From NCBI GenBank assembly GCA_963776505.1, contig CAVZNH010000055.1:11345-75344 (forward strand): a DNA stretch of 64,000 nt. The letters run 5' to 3'. The notes below the pieces were generated by a model. The model made no database searches. It was not told where the DNA came from and was given only the letters and a program-made list of their open reading frames with translations. The translations under genes were made by a program, and so were the position numbers. Positions 9,049 through 19,555 of the stretch are shown one piece after another (position 1 is the stretch's first letter; each line of letters opens with the position of its first letter). The stretch comes from JAMXLO01 sp963776505 (lineage in GTDB: Bacteria; Pseudomonadota; Alphaproteobacteria; Acetobacterales; Acetobacteraceae).

Positions 9049-12000
9049 ATGAACCCGCAGAAGCGGCGCGTGCTGGCCTGCCTGACGCTGGCTCTGGCCT
9101 ACGTGGCGTCAGGCCGCCTGGGGCTGCTGTTGGCTGTGCCGCCGGGATACGCGACAGCGATCTTTCCGCCCGCGGGCATCGCCATGGCCGCCGTGCTTAT
9201 CGGCGGACGCGGGACACTGCCGTGGATATTCGCCGCATCGTGTGCACTCAATCTCTGGGTCGGCTCAACGATGGAGCAGGACAGCGCGGCGCTGGCCTTC
9301 GCCGTGGCGGTGACGATCGCCGCGGCCTCCGTCGCGCAAGCCGCGGCAGGCGGGTGGGCACTGCGCAAGCTCATCGGCTACCCAGCCACCCTGGACAACG
9401 TCAGGGACCTGGGGCGCTACCTGCTGATCACGCCGGTGTTGTGCCTGACCAGCGCCACACTGTCGCACGGCGGCATGGCGGCGCTTGGCGCAATCGACAC
9501 ATCTGAGGTCGCCTCGAGTTGGCTCTCCTGGTGGATTGGCGACACGCTCGGCGTTCTGCTGTTCCTGCCGCTGGTCATGGTGGCGGCTGGCGAGCCCCGT
9601 GCCCTGTGGCGCGGCCGCGCGCGATCCGTGGCGCTGCCGATGGTTCTGTTCTTCGCGCTCTTCGTGGCGATCTTCGTTCGCACCAGGGCGTGGGAGCGCG
9701 ATCAGTCCCTGGCCGAGTTTCAGCTTCTGTCACAGGGGTTCGCCGACAAGCTGCAGTTCCAGTTGGAGGCACAAGAGGATTTTCTCCAGCAACTCAGTGC
9801 GAGTTGGAACGGACCGTCGCCGCTATCACCCAAGGATTTCACCACGCTGACCAGTCGCCTCTTGCAGCGATACCCTGCGATACAGGCGATCGAATGGGCT
9901 CCCGAGGTTGGGCGTGCGGCGCGCGACAAGTTCGTGGCGACGCAGCAAGAGAACAACCCCAGCTTCGCTATCCGCGAGCGCGATAACGCCGCGGGAACCC
10001 GGCAAGCCGACGATCGAGCCGAATTCTATCCCGTCACCTATGTTGAGCCCCTGCAAGGCAATGAAGCCGCGGTTGGCTTCGATCTTGCCTCTGATCCCGA
10101 GCGACGTGCCACGATACTTCGCACGATCGCAACCGGAACTGCGGCTGCCACGGCTCCAATCAGGCTGGTCCAGCAGCCTGAGGATCTCAGTGGTATTCTG
10201 TTGACCTTGTCTGTCCCGCACGGCGCCGAACGGGCCTGGCGTGTTGCTGGTCGTCCTTCACATGGACAAGTTCATCGCGGCCACGCTCGGTCCCGCAAGC
10301 CAGAATCTCGCCGCCGAATTTGTCGATCAGGCGGCAGGCCAGCCGCTGTTCGACACCCTCGCGGACGGCTTTGCGATAACGGCGTATGACCATGCGATCA
10401 ACTTCGGCGGAAGAAGTTACGCCATCAGGACAGCGCCGACGCCGCACTACTCCGCAGCACACCAGGGATGGCAGAGTTGGGCCGTGTTGGTCGCCGGGAT
10501 ATTGAGCACCAGCCTGCTTGGCGCATTCCTTTTGTTGAGCACCGGCGAACGCCAGCGGTTCGCCCGCCTGCTGTCGGAAAGGACGCGGGAGCGTGACCGT
10601 ATCTGGCAGGTATCCGAGGACCTGCTCGGCGTAAGTAATTTTGATGGCTACTTCACGAGCGTGAACCCTGCCTGGACGAAAACGCTCGGCTGGAGCGAGG
10701 ACGAGATCAAGGCGCTGCACGTCAACGAATTGCGCCATCCTGACGATCTGCTGATCGGTACCGAAGGCCGACGACGACTCGCCGAGGGTGCTGGCACCGT
10801 GCGGATCGAGAACCGTTTTCGCCATCAGGATGGTTCATATCGCTGGATCTACTGGACGATGACCGCCCAGCAAGGCCTGATCTATTTGATCGGACGCAAT
10901 GTCACTGCCGACAAGGCAGCGGCTCAGGCGCATCGGCAGACCGAAGACCAGTTGCGCCAGCTACAGAAGATGGAGTCCGTCGGCCAGCTCACCGGCGGCA
11001 TCGCGCACGACTTCAATAACCTCCTCACCGTCATCCTCGGCAATCTCGAGCTTCTTGAACGATCGCTCGATGCCGCATCCAGCAGGGCGCTCAAGGCTGT
11101 CAAGGCGGCGATGACCGGCGCGACGCGGGCGGTGACCTTGACGCAGCGTTTGCTTGCCTACGCGCAGCGTCAGCCATTGCGGCCGCGCACGGTGGATGTG
11201 AACGAGCTGGTTGCCGGCATGGGCGATCTGATCAGCCGCACGCAGGGCGAGATAATCCGCTACGAGTTCGCGCTTGGCGCACAGCCGCCATTTTGTGTCT
11301 GTGACGCCAACCAGCTCGAGACGGCACTGCTCAATCTGGTAATCAACGCGCGCGATGCGATGCCGCAGGGTGGACGGTTGACGGTAGCGACTGCCAACGT
11401 CGCCTTCGACGAAGTGCGCGCGAGCCTCCGCCGCATTGCCGCGGGCTCCTACGTGATGCTCGCGGTCAGCGATACTGGGGTCGGCATGTCGCGCGAAACG
11501 GTCGAACGTGCATTCGAGCCGTTCTTCACCACGAAAGGTGCAGGCAAAGGGACCGGCCTTGGCCTCAGCATGGTGTATGGTTTCGTCAAGCAATCAAACG
11601 GTCATACCGAGATCGAAAGCGAGCCCGGGTCCGGCACGACGCTGCGGATCTTCTTGCCGGCCCTGGCCGCTGGCGAAACCGGGGGAGCTGCATGGGACCG
11701 AGAGCCCGCCGGTCGGCGCCAGCACGCGCGGGGCAGGCGAGACGATCCTGGTCACCGAGGACGATGCGGGTGTGCGCGGCTATGTTGTGGAAGCCCTGCG
11801 GGAGCTGAACTACGCCGTCATGGAGGCGGACGATGCCGCCGCCGCGCTGGCGATCATCGCTCAGGCCGATCTGCGGATCGATCTGCTGCTGACCGACGTC
11901 GTGATGCCGGGAATGAATGGCCGCGAATTGGCCGACCGGGCAAGGCGGGTTATGCCAAACATCCGGGTCCTGTTCATGACGGGATACTCGCAGGACGCCA

Positions 12001-12113
12001 TTGTCCATCAGGGCCGGCTCGACCCCGACATCGAGCTGCTCGAAAAGCCATTTCGCAGCGAAGGGCTGGCTATTCGGGTGCGCGCGCTGCTCGATGCCGG
12101 GTCGATGCACTGA
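9049..12113 (+). CDS. Hybrid sensor histidine kinase (MASE1-CHASE-PAS-HK-REC), two frameshifts
   Basis: A membrane sensor kinase of about 1020 residues, split over three frames with changes near 10240 and 11700, each of the phase expected for one extra base. The order is MASE1 membrane domain (residues 1-200), CHASE-type extracytoplasmic sensor (about 215-385, RYPAIQAIEWAPEV), transmembrane helix (VLVAGILSTSLLGAFLLL), PAS (about 525-630, HPDD), dimerisation/phosphoacceptor box GGIAHDFNNLLT, HATPase (LVINARDAM; DTGVGM; GKGTGLGLSMVYG) and a C-terminal receiver with the phospho-Asp in DVVMPGMNG and Lys in LEKPF. The signal is unknown, and no response-regulator gene is adjacent. Confidence 0.85.
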
Positions 12114-12444
12114 GTGACTAGCGCAGACCGCGCGCACAAGATCGAGGTGGCAGCGTCGAGCTGATGGGAACCCGGCAACTACGTCGCCGAAATCGAGTAA
12201 CGGCCGCCCAGCGAATACGTTCCGGGCCTCGGGTTCAGCGGAGAAGACGCCGGCGCACACGGCGGTGGCTGCAACGGGCTCGACACTCGGCGTGTCCGCC
12301 GTCAGCGTCGCCAAGAGATCTTTTGACATGATCGGTGGTCCGGATCCGAAAGTCCCGCATTCGGCACCGACATGATGGCTGAGCCGCGGTGACGCTGCTC
12401 AGCGAAACCTCTGGGGGTGCGCAGCTCAAAGCGGGGTAGCGATC
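12114..12444. other. 331-base gap without a recognisable gene
   Basis: Between the hybrid kinase and the aldolase no frame has recognisable protein similarity on either strand. A minus-strand frame starting at 12329 is open but shows no domain. No clear promoter or terminator is visible; AGCGGGGTAGCG lies just before the aldolase ATG. Confidence 0.5.
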
Positions 12445-13341
12445 ATGGCCTCTGACACGATGACAGCACAGATCTCCGGCAAGGCTGGCTTTATCGCGGC
12501 ACTTGACCAGAGCGGCGGATCGACACCCGGTGCGCTGCGCCTCTACGGCATTCCGGACAGCGCCTATAGCGGTGACGCCGAGATGTTCAGGCTCATGCAT
12601 GCCATGCGCGTGCGCATCATGACCGCGCCGGCCTTCACCGGAGCGAAGGTCATTGCCACCATCCTGTTCGAGGGCACGATGGATGGCGAGGCACAGGGAA
12701 AGCCTGTGCCCACGTTCCTGTGGGAGGATCGGGGCGTCGTTCCCTTCGTAAAGGTCGACAAGGGCCTCGAGCCTGAGAACAACGGCGTCAGCCTGATGAG
12801 GCCCATGCCAGCGCTCGACGCGCTGCTTGCACGGGCAGTGAAGCTCGGCGTCTTCGGCACCAAGATGCGTTCCGTCATCAACCTGCCATCGAAAGACGGA
12901 ATCGCTGCCGTAGTGGCGCAGCAGTTCGAGGTGGCCGCGCAGATCGCCGCGCACGGCCTCATGCCCATCATTGAGCCAGAGGTCCTGATCAAGAGCCCGG
13001 ACAAGGCCGGCGCGGAGACCATCCTGCTTGCTGAACTCAAGCGGGGGCTTGACGCCTTGCGCGGCGACAGGAGGGTGATGCTCAAGCTGACAATCCCGGA
13101 CGCTCCGGATTTCTATTCGGCTCTGATCAATCATGAACGCGTCGCCAGGGTTGTGGCACTTTCCGGCGGCTATACGCGGGGCGATGCCTGCAAACGCCTC
13201 GCCGCCAATCACGGCATGATCGCCAGCTTCTCGCGTGCCCTGGCCGAGGGGCTGACACATTCGATGAGCGATGGCGAGTTTGACGCGGCACTGGCCAGAT
13301 CCGTCGACGAGATCTATCGAGCCTCGACCGTGAAGGTCTGA
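12445..13341 (+). CDS. fda: Fructose-bisphosphate aldolase, class I
   Basis: This enzyme cleaves fructose 1,6-bisphosphate to glyceraldehyde 3-phosphate and dihydroxyacetone phosphate in glycolysis and gluconeogenesis, through a Lys Schiff base with no metal. The 298-residue length and FIAALDQSGGSTPGALRLYG (about residues 12-31) identify the bacterial class I type. Other conserved stretches are FEGTMDG, FLWEDRGVVPF, MPIIEPEV and the C-terminal SGGYTRGDAC. Lysines in VMLKLTIPD and KSPDK are candidates for the active-site residue; I did not decide between them. The gene is apparently monocistronic. Confidence 0.9.
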   Translation: MASDTMTAQISGKAGFIAALDQSGGSTPGALRLYGIPDSAYSGDAEMFRLMHAMRVRIMTAPAFTGAKVIATILFEGTMDGEAQGKPVPTFLWEDRGVVPFVKVDKGLEPENNGVSLMRPMPALDALLARAVKLGVFGTKMRSVINLPSKDGIAAVVAQQFEVAAQIAAHGLMPIIEPEVLIKSPDKAGAETILLAELKRGLDALRGDRRVMLKLTIPDAPDFYSALINHERVARVVALSGGYTRGDACKRLAANHGMIASFSRALAEGLTHSMSDGEFDAALARSVDEIYRASTVKV

Positions 13342-13368
13342 CGCCTGGCGACCGGGGCGTCGGGGGAA

Positions 13369-15075
13369 TCAGCCGCCGGCGCGTATGGTCGCGGCAACCT
13401 TCTCGGCAATCATCATCACCGGAATGTTGATGTTCGCGCATGGGATGGTCGGCATCAGCGATGCATCACACACCCGCAGGCCTTCAATGCCGATCACCCG
13501 CGCGTTGGCATCCGTGACCGCTGTTGGATCCGCCGGGTCGCCCATGCGGCAGGAGCCGCAGGCATGCCAGTTGCCATTGATACCTTGTCGTAGATAGGCC
13601 TCCAGCAAGCATTCGTCTGCGGCCAGGGCGGCCGGAGATTTACTTGTCCCTGAAACAAAATTCATGATTTTCTGTCTGATGTCTGCGCTACGATCCATAA
13701 CGGGGCCGCCCAATGCGGTTAGCGCGGCATTACGACGACTGGGGCGAGTAAGTCCGCGAATGCGGGGCGAATATCCGACAGGGAACAGATTCGTTACGAC
13801 ACCTTCCTGCTGCGCCGCAGCCATTGCACGCGACATCAACAGAAACCCGTCTTTCAGGCGCGCCATGTCGCGCGGATCTGAAAGCATCCGGAAATCAATC
13901 TCGGGAGGCGCAGCCTGCGAGGCGCCCAGACGTACACGTCCGGTGGAGTAGGACTTGTTCACCCAGCACCCGACGGCTCCGATCCGCCATCCCACCGAGT
14001 GCCAACCGGTGCGCGCCAGAATCTCGATATGCATGTCGCCAGGGGGAGCCCCCTCTATCCCCGAGGAGTATCGGACAGCCGCCTGGAGATGATGCCCCTT
14101 ACGATCAAACAGACGCGCTGACGGATTAAGATAACCAGCGATACGGGCCGCGGGATGTTCCTGTAAATTCTCACCCACGCCCGGTCGATTAACCGCAACT
14201 GGAATGTTGCGTTCGGCAAGATGCACGCCTGGCCCGATGCCGCTCTTCATGAGGATCACCGGGCTCTGGAGTGCGCCCGCGGAAACAATGACCTCGCGGG
14301 CCTTGATCGATGCGCACTCATTGTTTCGTATCAGACGGCCACCGTCGACCCGTCCGTCCACGATGGTCAGTCCCTCGAACAGCGTCTTGGTGAGAATGGT
14401 CAGATTTGGTCGACGACGAACCTCGGGTGATAGATACGCTACGGCGGTACTGGCACGGCGGCCGTGCTGATCCAGGTTGATCGACGTCGGAAATACGCCA
14501 TCGACCCAGGGGCCGTTCTGGTCCTCGTGCTCCGCATAGCCCATATCGGCGAAGATCTTTACGATGGTGCGTGTGAACCCACTCCAGCCGACGCGGCGAT
14601 GGCGCTGTATCGGCATGGGCCCCTCCCCTCCATGGAAAGGCTCACCAAAATCAGCATCGGTTTCCAGCTTCTTGAAGTACGGCAGCACATTGGGCCAACT
14701 CCATCCAACCGCGCCCTTCGCTTCCCATTCGTCGTAATCATAAGGCGATCCGCGATTGGCGCAGATCCCATTGATCGACGAGCCGCCACCCAGGATTCGC
14801 GCCTGCTCATATAGCCATGATTGGCCAGGTCGGTTCCCTCCACTGTCGCCGCGCGATGCGACCAGGGACGGCCATAGCCAATCGGGCTCAAAATGGGTGC
14901 GCCCCGGGTAGGCCGCCGCAAGCTCGGGCGGGATTTCGGTTGCCGTAAGATCGCGTCCGGCCTCTACCAGCAGCACACGTGTCGCAGGATCTTCGCTGAG
15001 CCGCGAGGCAAGGACGCAACCAGCCGAGCCGCCACCGACGATGAGAAAGTCAACTGGTTCGGAGGGTAGGCTCAT
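13369..15075 (-). CDS. GMC family FAD-dependent oxidoreductase (choline dehydrogenase-like)
   Basis: A 568-residue GMC flavoenzyme oxidising an alcohol. The N-terminal FAD site is FLIVGGGSAGCVLASRLSED, with an acidic VLLVEAG strand end. The GMC signature ARILGGGSSINGICANRGSP follows at about residues 90-110, and the catalytic C-terminal region has NWHACGSCRMGD and NINIPVMMIAEK. Choline/betaine synthesis genes are absent, so the substrate may be another primary alcohol. I chose the ATG at 15075 because it starts nine residues before the FAD strand; an in-frame ATG at 15129 adds 18 unlikely residues. Confidence 0.85.
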   Translation of the reverse strand: MSLPSEPVDFLIVGGGSAGCVLASRLSEDPATRVLLVEAGRDLTATEIPPELAAAYPGRTHFEPDWLWPSLVASRGDSGGNRPGQSWLYEQARILGGGSSINGICANRGSPYDYDEWEAKGAVGWSWPNVLPYFKKLETDADFGEPFHGGEGPMPIQRHRRVGWSGFTRTIVKIFADMGYAEHEDQNGPWVDGVFPTSINLDQHGRRASTAVAYLSPEVRRRPNLTILTKTLFEGLTIVDGRVDGGRLIRNNECASIKAREVIVSAGALQSPVILMKSGIGPGVHLAERNIPVAVNRPGVGENLQEHPAARIAGYLNPSARLFDRKGHHLQAAVRYSSGIEGAPPGDMHIEILARTGWHSVGWRIGAVGCWVNKSYSTGRVRLGASQAAPPEIDFRMLSDPRDMARLKDGFLLMSRAMAAAQQEGVVTNLFPVGYSPRIRGLTRPSRRNAALTALGGPVMDRSADIRQKIMNFVSGTSKSPAALAADECLLEAYLRQGINGNWHACGSCRMGDPADPTAVTDANARVIGIEGLRVCDASLMPTIPCANINIPVMMIAEKVAATIRAGG

Positions 15076-15284
15076 CCGGTCAGGCCCCGTCGTTGTGCTG
15101 CTGCAGCGACGGCTCCCATTAGAGCACATGGGAAAACTGTCAACAGGACTTGACCGGGCGAATATCCCGAAACTCTTTGAAACAATGAGCTCGACGTTGC
15201 CGCCCTTAAGCCTGTAGCCTCAGAAGGCAAACGCGGCCGAGTTCGCGTTCATCAATGAGCAATCTGACGAAGAAACGCCGCTAA

Positions 15285-16730
15285 TCAGTAGGCGTTCTTA
15301 TCATGCAACAAGACACGAACAGTGCGCCATATGATTTGCAGGTCGAAAGCGAGCGACCAATTGCGAATATAATGGAGGTCAAGCGTTACCCTGTCGCGGA
15401 CGTCCTTAGCAGTGTGTAGCGCTCCCCGACTACCATTTATCTGCGCCCACCCTGTTAGTCCGGGCTTCACTCGTTGTCGTATCCGGTATGCCGGCGCTGC
15501 CTGATCCAACGGCAGGCCCTCGACTGTCGTGCCGACAGCGTGCGGCCGAGGCCCGACCAAAGACATGTCGCCACGCAGGACATTCAGCAGCTGTGGCAGT
15601 TCATCGAGGCTACGGCGCCTCAGCCACGCTCCAACCGGGGTGATTCGGTGATCGCCCCGTCGCGTTTGTGCGGCCCCCTCCGCATCCGAAAGGTGCGTAA
15701 ACATCGTTCGAAACTTCAGCGCCTCGAAAGCATGGCCGTTATGGCCCACCCTCAGTTGCCGAAAGAGAATTGGGCCGGGCGAGGTCAGCTTGACAAGTGC
15801 CGAGATGGCCATCATCGCGGGCGCCGCCAATACGAGCAAGAGACCGGCGAAGAAGATATCTTGTGCCCGCTTCAGCGGAGCCTGCCAACCGAGCAGCGAC
15901 GGGTAGCTGGCCCGTATGAACGGGATGCCGCCTAATTCAACGGTGATCGACAGAGGCAATTCCAGGTTGTCCAGGGATGACGCATAAAGCACGTCCACCC
16001 GGGTGCTCTGCGCCAACCTCATGACACTCCTTGCCTCGGCGGCCTCCAACCACGGCTCGGCGAGAATAACGACGTCGACTTCGCCCTTGCGGACCATGTC
16101 AACGAGCTCATCGTGCTGTCCCAGCACGGGCAAGCCGCAGATCGTTGTCGGCGCCCTAAGCCCGTTCGCGGGATATGTGTCCTCGCAATCGACGACGCCA
16201 ACGATCCGCGCGGATCGAGGCAGCGTCTGGTGTAGGCTCTGAACGAGTCCCGCACAGCGTTCGGGCCGGCCAACAATCACGATGCGGCGCGGGTTTGCGC
16301 AGGCGGCAAAAATCGGCCGACCTAGAACACGCACGGAGATCACCGCCAAATAACTGACGACCGGGAAGAAAAACACCCATACGATCAGCCCAGCTGCGTC
16401 CGTCCCGACAAACTTGAGCCGCTCGAGCGACTGGTGCGGCAGCATGGATCCGGCGGGCACGATCGAGGCCAGCACCAGAAACAACGCGGCTCCGATCGAC
16501 TGCAGCCAGGCTGACGCGAGGCTCCATGGCCGCACGCCCCTATCGAACAGCGCGCCCTGTTGGCCACGCAACGCAACGTGCGCTACCATCAACGAGCAGA
16601 CGCATATTCCGAGCCATGGGTGAGGAGGGTGAAAGCCGGGAACAAATGCCTTAGGTATTGCAAGCGACGCGAAGAAGATCGCGATAACGGCCAACGCTTC
16701 GGCCAGACGCGCAGACACGGCTACGGGCAT
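15285..16730 (-). CDS. Exopolysaccharide polyprenyl-phosphate sugar-1-phosphate transferase
   Basis: Catalyses the first membrane step of exopolysaccharide assembly, moving a hexose-1-phosphate from a nucleotide sugar to undecaprenyl phosphate. The 481-residue protein has the WcaJ/PssY layout: four to five N-terminal membrane helices (1-150), a CoA-binding-like Rossmann middle (RIVIVGRPERC), then the Bac_transf catalytic domain (about 285-481) with KRAQDIFFAGLLLV, ALKFRTM, LRRRSLDELPQLLNVLRGDM, VGPRP and KPGLTGWAQINGSRG. A purine-rich ribosome site, AGGAGAAAGAAGG, lies about ten bases upstream. No wzx/wzy genes are adjacent. Confidence 0.88.
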   Translation of the reverse strand: MPVAVSARLAEALAVIAIFFASLAIPKAFVPGFHPPHPWLGICVCSLMVAHVALRGQQGALFDRGVRPWSLASAWLQSIGAALFLVLASIVPAGSMLPHQSLERLKFVGTDAAGLIVWVFFFPVVSYLAVISVRVLGRPIFAACANPRRIVIVGRPERCAGLVQSLHQTLPRSARIVGVVDCEDTYPANGLRAPTTICGLPVLGQHDELVDMVRKGEVDVVILAEPWLEAAEARSVMRLAQSTRVDVLYASSLDNLELPLSITVELGGIPFIRASYPSLLGWQAPLKRAQDIFFAGLLLVLAAPAMMAISALVKLTSPGPILFRQLRVGHNGHAFEALKFRTMFTHLSDAEGAAQTRRGDHRITPVGAWLRRRSLDELPQLLNVLRGDMSLVGPRPHAVGTTVEGLPLDQAAPAYRIRQRVKPGLTGWAQINGSRGALHTAKDVRDRVTLDLHYIRNWSLAFDLQIIWRTVRVLLHDKNAY

Positions 16731-17101
16731 TAATAATTAGCCTTCTTTCTCCTGAGTCTCCGCGTCACGCACGAGCTGTTTTTGACATCGTCCTAGGTCG
16801 GTGCTAGTGGCTTCTTGTGCCTCGTCTGACGCTGGACCAAAGTATCTCATTTTTCGAGGCCAAGAGTCGAGCCTGCAGGAACCTGCGGGAGCGCAATATC
16901 GCGTGATCGACACGACCACTCATGCATGCCTGCAAAGGAATTGGTCGTAGAATTCTAATCGGAATAATTGGGTGGCTGGCGATCTTGCAGCTTGTTTCGA
17001 TCCTCGTTGAGATCGGCAAATAACAATAAGTTGAAGGGGCGATTGTGACGCCGATCCCGGCGTGTATCCTAGAGGGGAACGCCCGTATAGGTTGAGGGTC
17101 T
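16731..17101. other. Intergenic leader and promoter region, no gene
   Basis: This 371-base stretch separates the sugar transferase from the ABC permease remnant. It is more A+T-rich than its surroundings and should hold the minus-strand promoter of the sugar transferase gene. The AGGAGAAAGAAGG ribosome site of that gene is at its left end. I see no convincing promoter boxes or small gene. Confidence 0.45.
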
Positions 17102-17601
17102 TTAGCTGCTCTTGGGCCCACCGCTCAACAGACGCTCGACCAACACTGCGGCAACGATGATGGCGCCGATTGCGGTCCCCTGCCAGTATGGCGAGACGTT
17201 CAGCAGGTTCAGCCCGTTGCGGATGAACACCATGATGAAGCCGCCCAGCAGTGTGCCAATGATCGAGCCACGGCCGCCGAACAGACTGGCACCGCCGATC
17301 ACGACGGCAGCGATCGCATCCAGCTCCAGTCCGGAGCCGCCGATCGGGTCAATGGACAGGATGCGCGATGCCAGGAAGATGGCGGCCACTCCGCTCATCA
17401 CGCCGGAGACGACGTAGGCGAGCACGCTCCACAACGCGATCGAAAGACCGGCGACCCGTGCCGCCTCGACGTCTCGACTCCGATCGCGTACAGCGTGCGG
17501 CCGCCTTTGGCGTATGTCAGAAACAACCAACACAACGCATATGCCACCAGCAGCATGCGAAGCTCGATCTAAGTCGCGGGCAATTGCAGCACGCGCTTCA
17601 T
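17102..17601 (-). pseudogene. Sugar ABC transporter permease remnant (RbsC type)
   Basis: The ATG at 17601 overlaps the stop of the ATPase remnant as ATGA, the usual operon junction. The frame then reads MKRVLQLPAT, an in-frame TAG, IELRMLLVAYALCWLFL and YAKGGRTLYAIG. The last segment normally lies about 200 residues into an RbsC-type permease. After a frame change it continues with the family-typical C-terminus (VEAARVAGLSIALW; IGGASLFGGRGSI; LLGGFIMVFIRNGLNLL). Most of the membrane domain is missing, so it cannot transport. Confidence 0.7.
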
Positions 17602-19309
17602 GCCATCTCGCTTTGCACGCCGAGCTCGGTCACCACGCGCTGCCGCGCCGCCTCCGCGTCAAAGCCGGACGGCACCTCGGCGAACGTCATGCCGACAAGC
17701 CCGAGCCGATGTCCGCGCCGACCCTGCACCGGCACCAGCAGCGAGTGCAGGCTCCCGTGCTGCCTCTGCGACCAGTCCTTCCGCCGTCGTGGACAGCGCG
17801 CGAGGGATGCGTGTTTCTTCGATTTCCGGAAAACCGCCACCGACAAATCCCGGCTCAGCGGCCTGCGTGCCGTTCACTCGATCGAAACAGAACAGGCGTG
17901 GCCCGTCGATGTCGATCCAATAGGTCGTGCCGCCATGCGCCCCCGCCAGCGCCTCGAGCACCGTGTGTGTCCGCTCCGCTGAGCTTCGAGGGGCGGCGAA
18001 CATCGCCAGCCGTTCGATATCGACCAATCGGCTCGGAATATCCGTGACGCTCACGCCATCGCTGAGCACCACGATGCGATCGGCAATGCCGATCACCTCC
18101 CCGAAATCGGACGACACGACAACGCAGGCAACGCCATCCGCAGCCACGCGGCGCAGCAACGCATAGATGCTGCTGCGCGTGCCGATATCCACGCCGCGCG
18201 TCGGCTCGTCCAGCAGCAACAGCCGCGGCCAGAACACCCAGCTGCTCGCGCATCCCGCCGCATGCTTGCGTCGAGCAGTCGTTGCTGCGGCAACTCCAGC
18301 AGGTCGAGCAACCGCCGCACCGAGGCATCGCGCACGCCATAACCGAGCCCCGGTCCGGCGTGGCCGCCCAGATGCGCGAGCATCAGATTCTCGCGCACCG
18401 TGAAGTCGGGCACGATCCCCTGTCCTCGCCGATCCTCCGGCACGAAACCAATTCCGGCGCGGATCGCCTCACGCGGGGTGTGCGCGCGGAACGGCCGGCC
18501 ATTCAACTCTATCGTGCCGGAACTCGGTCGTCGCAGGCCAAAGACCGTCTCCAGCGTCTCCGACCGCCCCGCGCCGATGAGACCTGCGAGCGCCAGGATC
18601 TCCCCGCGACATACATCGAACGATACGTCACGGACCCGCGGCGGAGCGGCCAGGCCGCGCACGCGCAGCACAACCTCCTCGGATCCGGCAGTATTCGCCG
18701 CCCCCTGCCGTGCGTAGATGTCGGAAACCTCGCGCCCGACCATCAGCCGAACCAATTCCGACTGCGTCAGCAATGGCGTGGGCACGCCGCCAGCCACCAC
18801 ATGCCCTTCGCGCAGCACGGTCACCCGATCGGTCACCGAGAAGATCTCCTCAAGCCGATGCGAGACGAAGATCACGCCGCGGCGGCGGGCCGCCAGGCTA
18901 CGGATGATGTCGAACAGCCGCTCGCTTTCATGCGGCGACAGCGCGGCGGTCGGCTCGTCGAAGATCAGGATGCGGCTGTCGAGCGCCAGCGCCTTGGCGA
19001 TCTCCACCAGCTGCCGCTGCGCGATGGCGAGATCGCGCACCAGCGTATCGGCCGTAAGTCCGGTGCCCTCGCCGAACTCCGCCAGCAGCGTCTGTGCCTG
19101 CGCGCGCATCCGGCCCCAGCGCAACGTTCCGCGCATGCCGATCCGCGGCAGCATGATGTTCTCCAGCACCGAAAGATCCGGCGCGAGCGAGGTCTCCTGC
19201 ATGACCATGGCGACGCCACTGCGGATCGCATCGCGCGCGCCCGCGAAATGCACGCGCCGCGTGTCGATGCGAATTTCACCCCGGTCCGGCTGCAAGACCC
19301 GGCGTCAGT
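17598..19309 (-). pseudogene. Sugar ABC transporter ATPase remnant with unusual C-terminal domain
   Basis: A ribose/galactose-type double ATPase. The first domain starts abruptly at LQPDRGEI, so its Walker A is gone, but its Walker B (ILIFDEPTAALSPHE) is present. The second domain has AGLIGAGRSETL and FVPEDRRGQGIV. The LSGGNQQ signature expected after LLDASMRR is missing: the frame jumps near 18240 straight to VFWPRLLLLDEPTRGVD. After the usual end it continues for about 130 residues (GGTTYWIDIDGPRLFCFD; then, in another frame, LLVPVQGRRGHRLGLVGM), not part of standard RbsA. The gene is nonfunctional. Confidence 0.75.
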
Positions 19310-19418
19310 AGGCGAGCTGCTTGCCGGCCGCGCGTGCCGGCGATGGGCCTGTGGCGAACGCAGCGGCGGAAACTCCGGCCGTCGCCACCAGGCCGCGGCG
19401 CGTGATGGTCCGGTTCAC
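19299..19418 (-). pseudogene. Sugar-binding protein remnant (signal peptide only)
   Basis: A GTG at 19418, preceded by AAGAGGGA, starts a signal sequence with a twin-arginine-like TITRRGLVATAG, a hydrophobic core and cleavage near ARA. KQLAY and, in a shifted frame, LTPGL follow. This is how mature RbsB-type periplasmic sugar-binding proteins begin. The sequence then runs directly into the middle of the first ATPase domain (VLQPDRGE). About 300 residues of binding protein and the ATPase start were removed in one deletion. Confidence 0.65.
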
Positions 19419-19555
19419 GAACGTCCCTCTTGTGTAATTCGGTTCGCACGACCAACGCGTCCCCCAAGCATCCACCGCGCCAACCCGTAGCTTCAACCGC
19501 CGACGCCACCTAATCTTCCAAGCAATCCCGGCACCAAGCAGGAGGAGCCATTCCA

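Noticed and set aside
12130..12329. Minus-strand frame between the kinase and the aldolase
   Set aside because: It continues into the antisense of the kinase gene and shows no recognised family or ribosome site.
18282..19490. 402-codon plus-strand open frame
   Set aside because: Antisense to the recognisable ABC ATPase remnant; no domain of its own.
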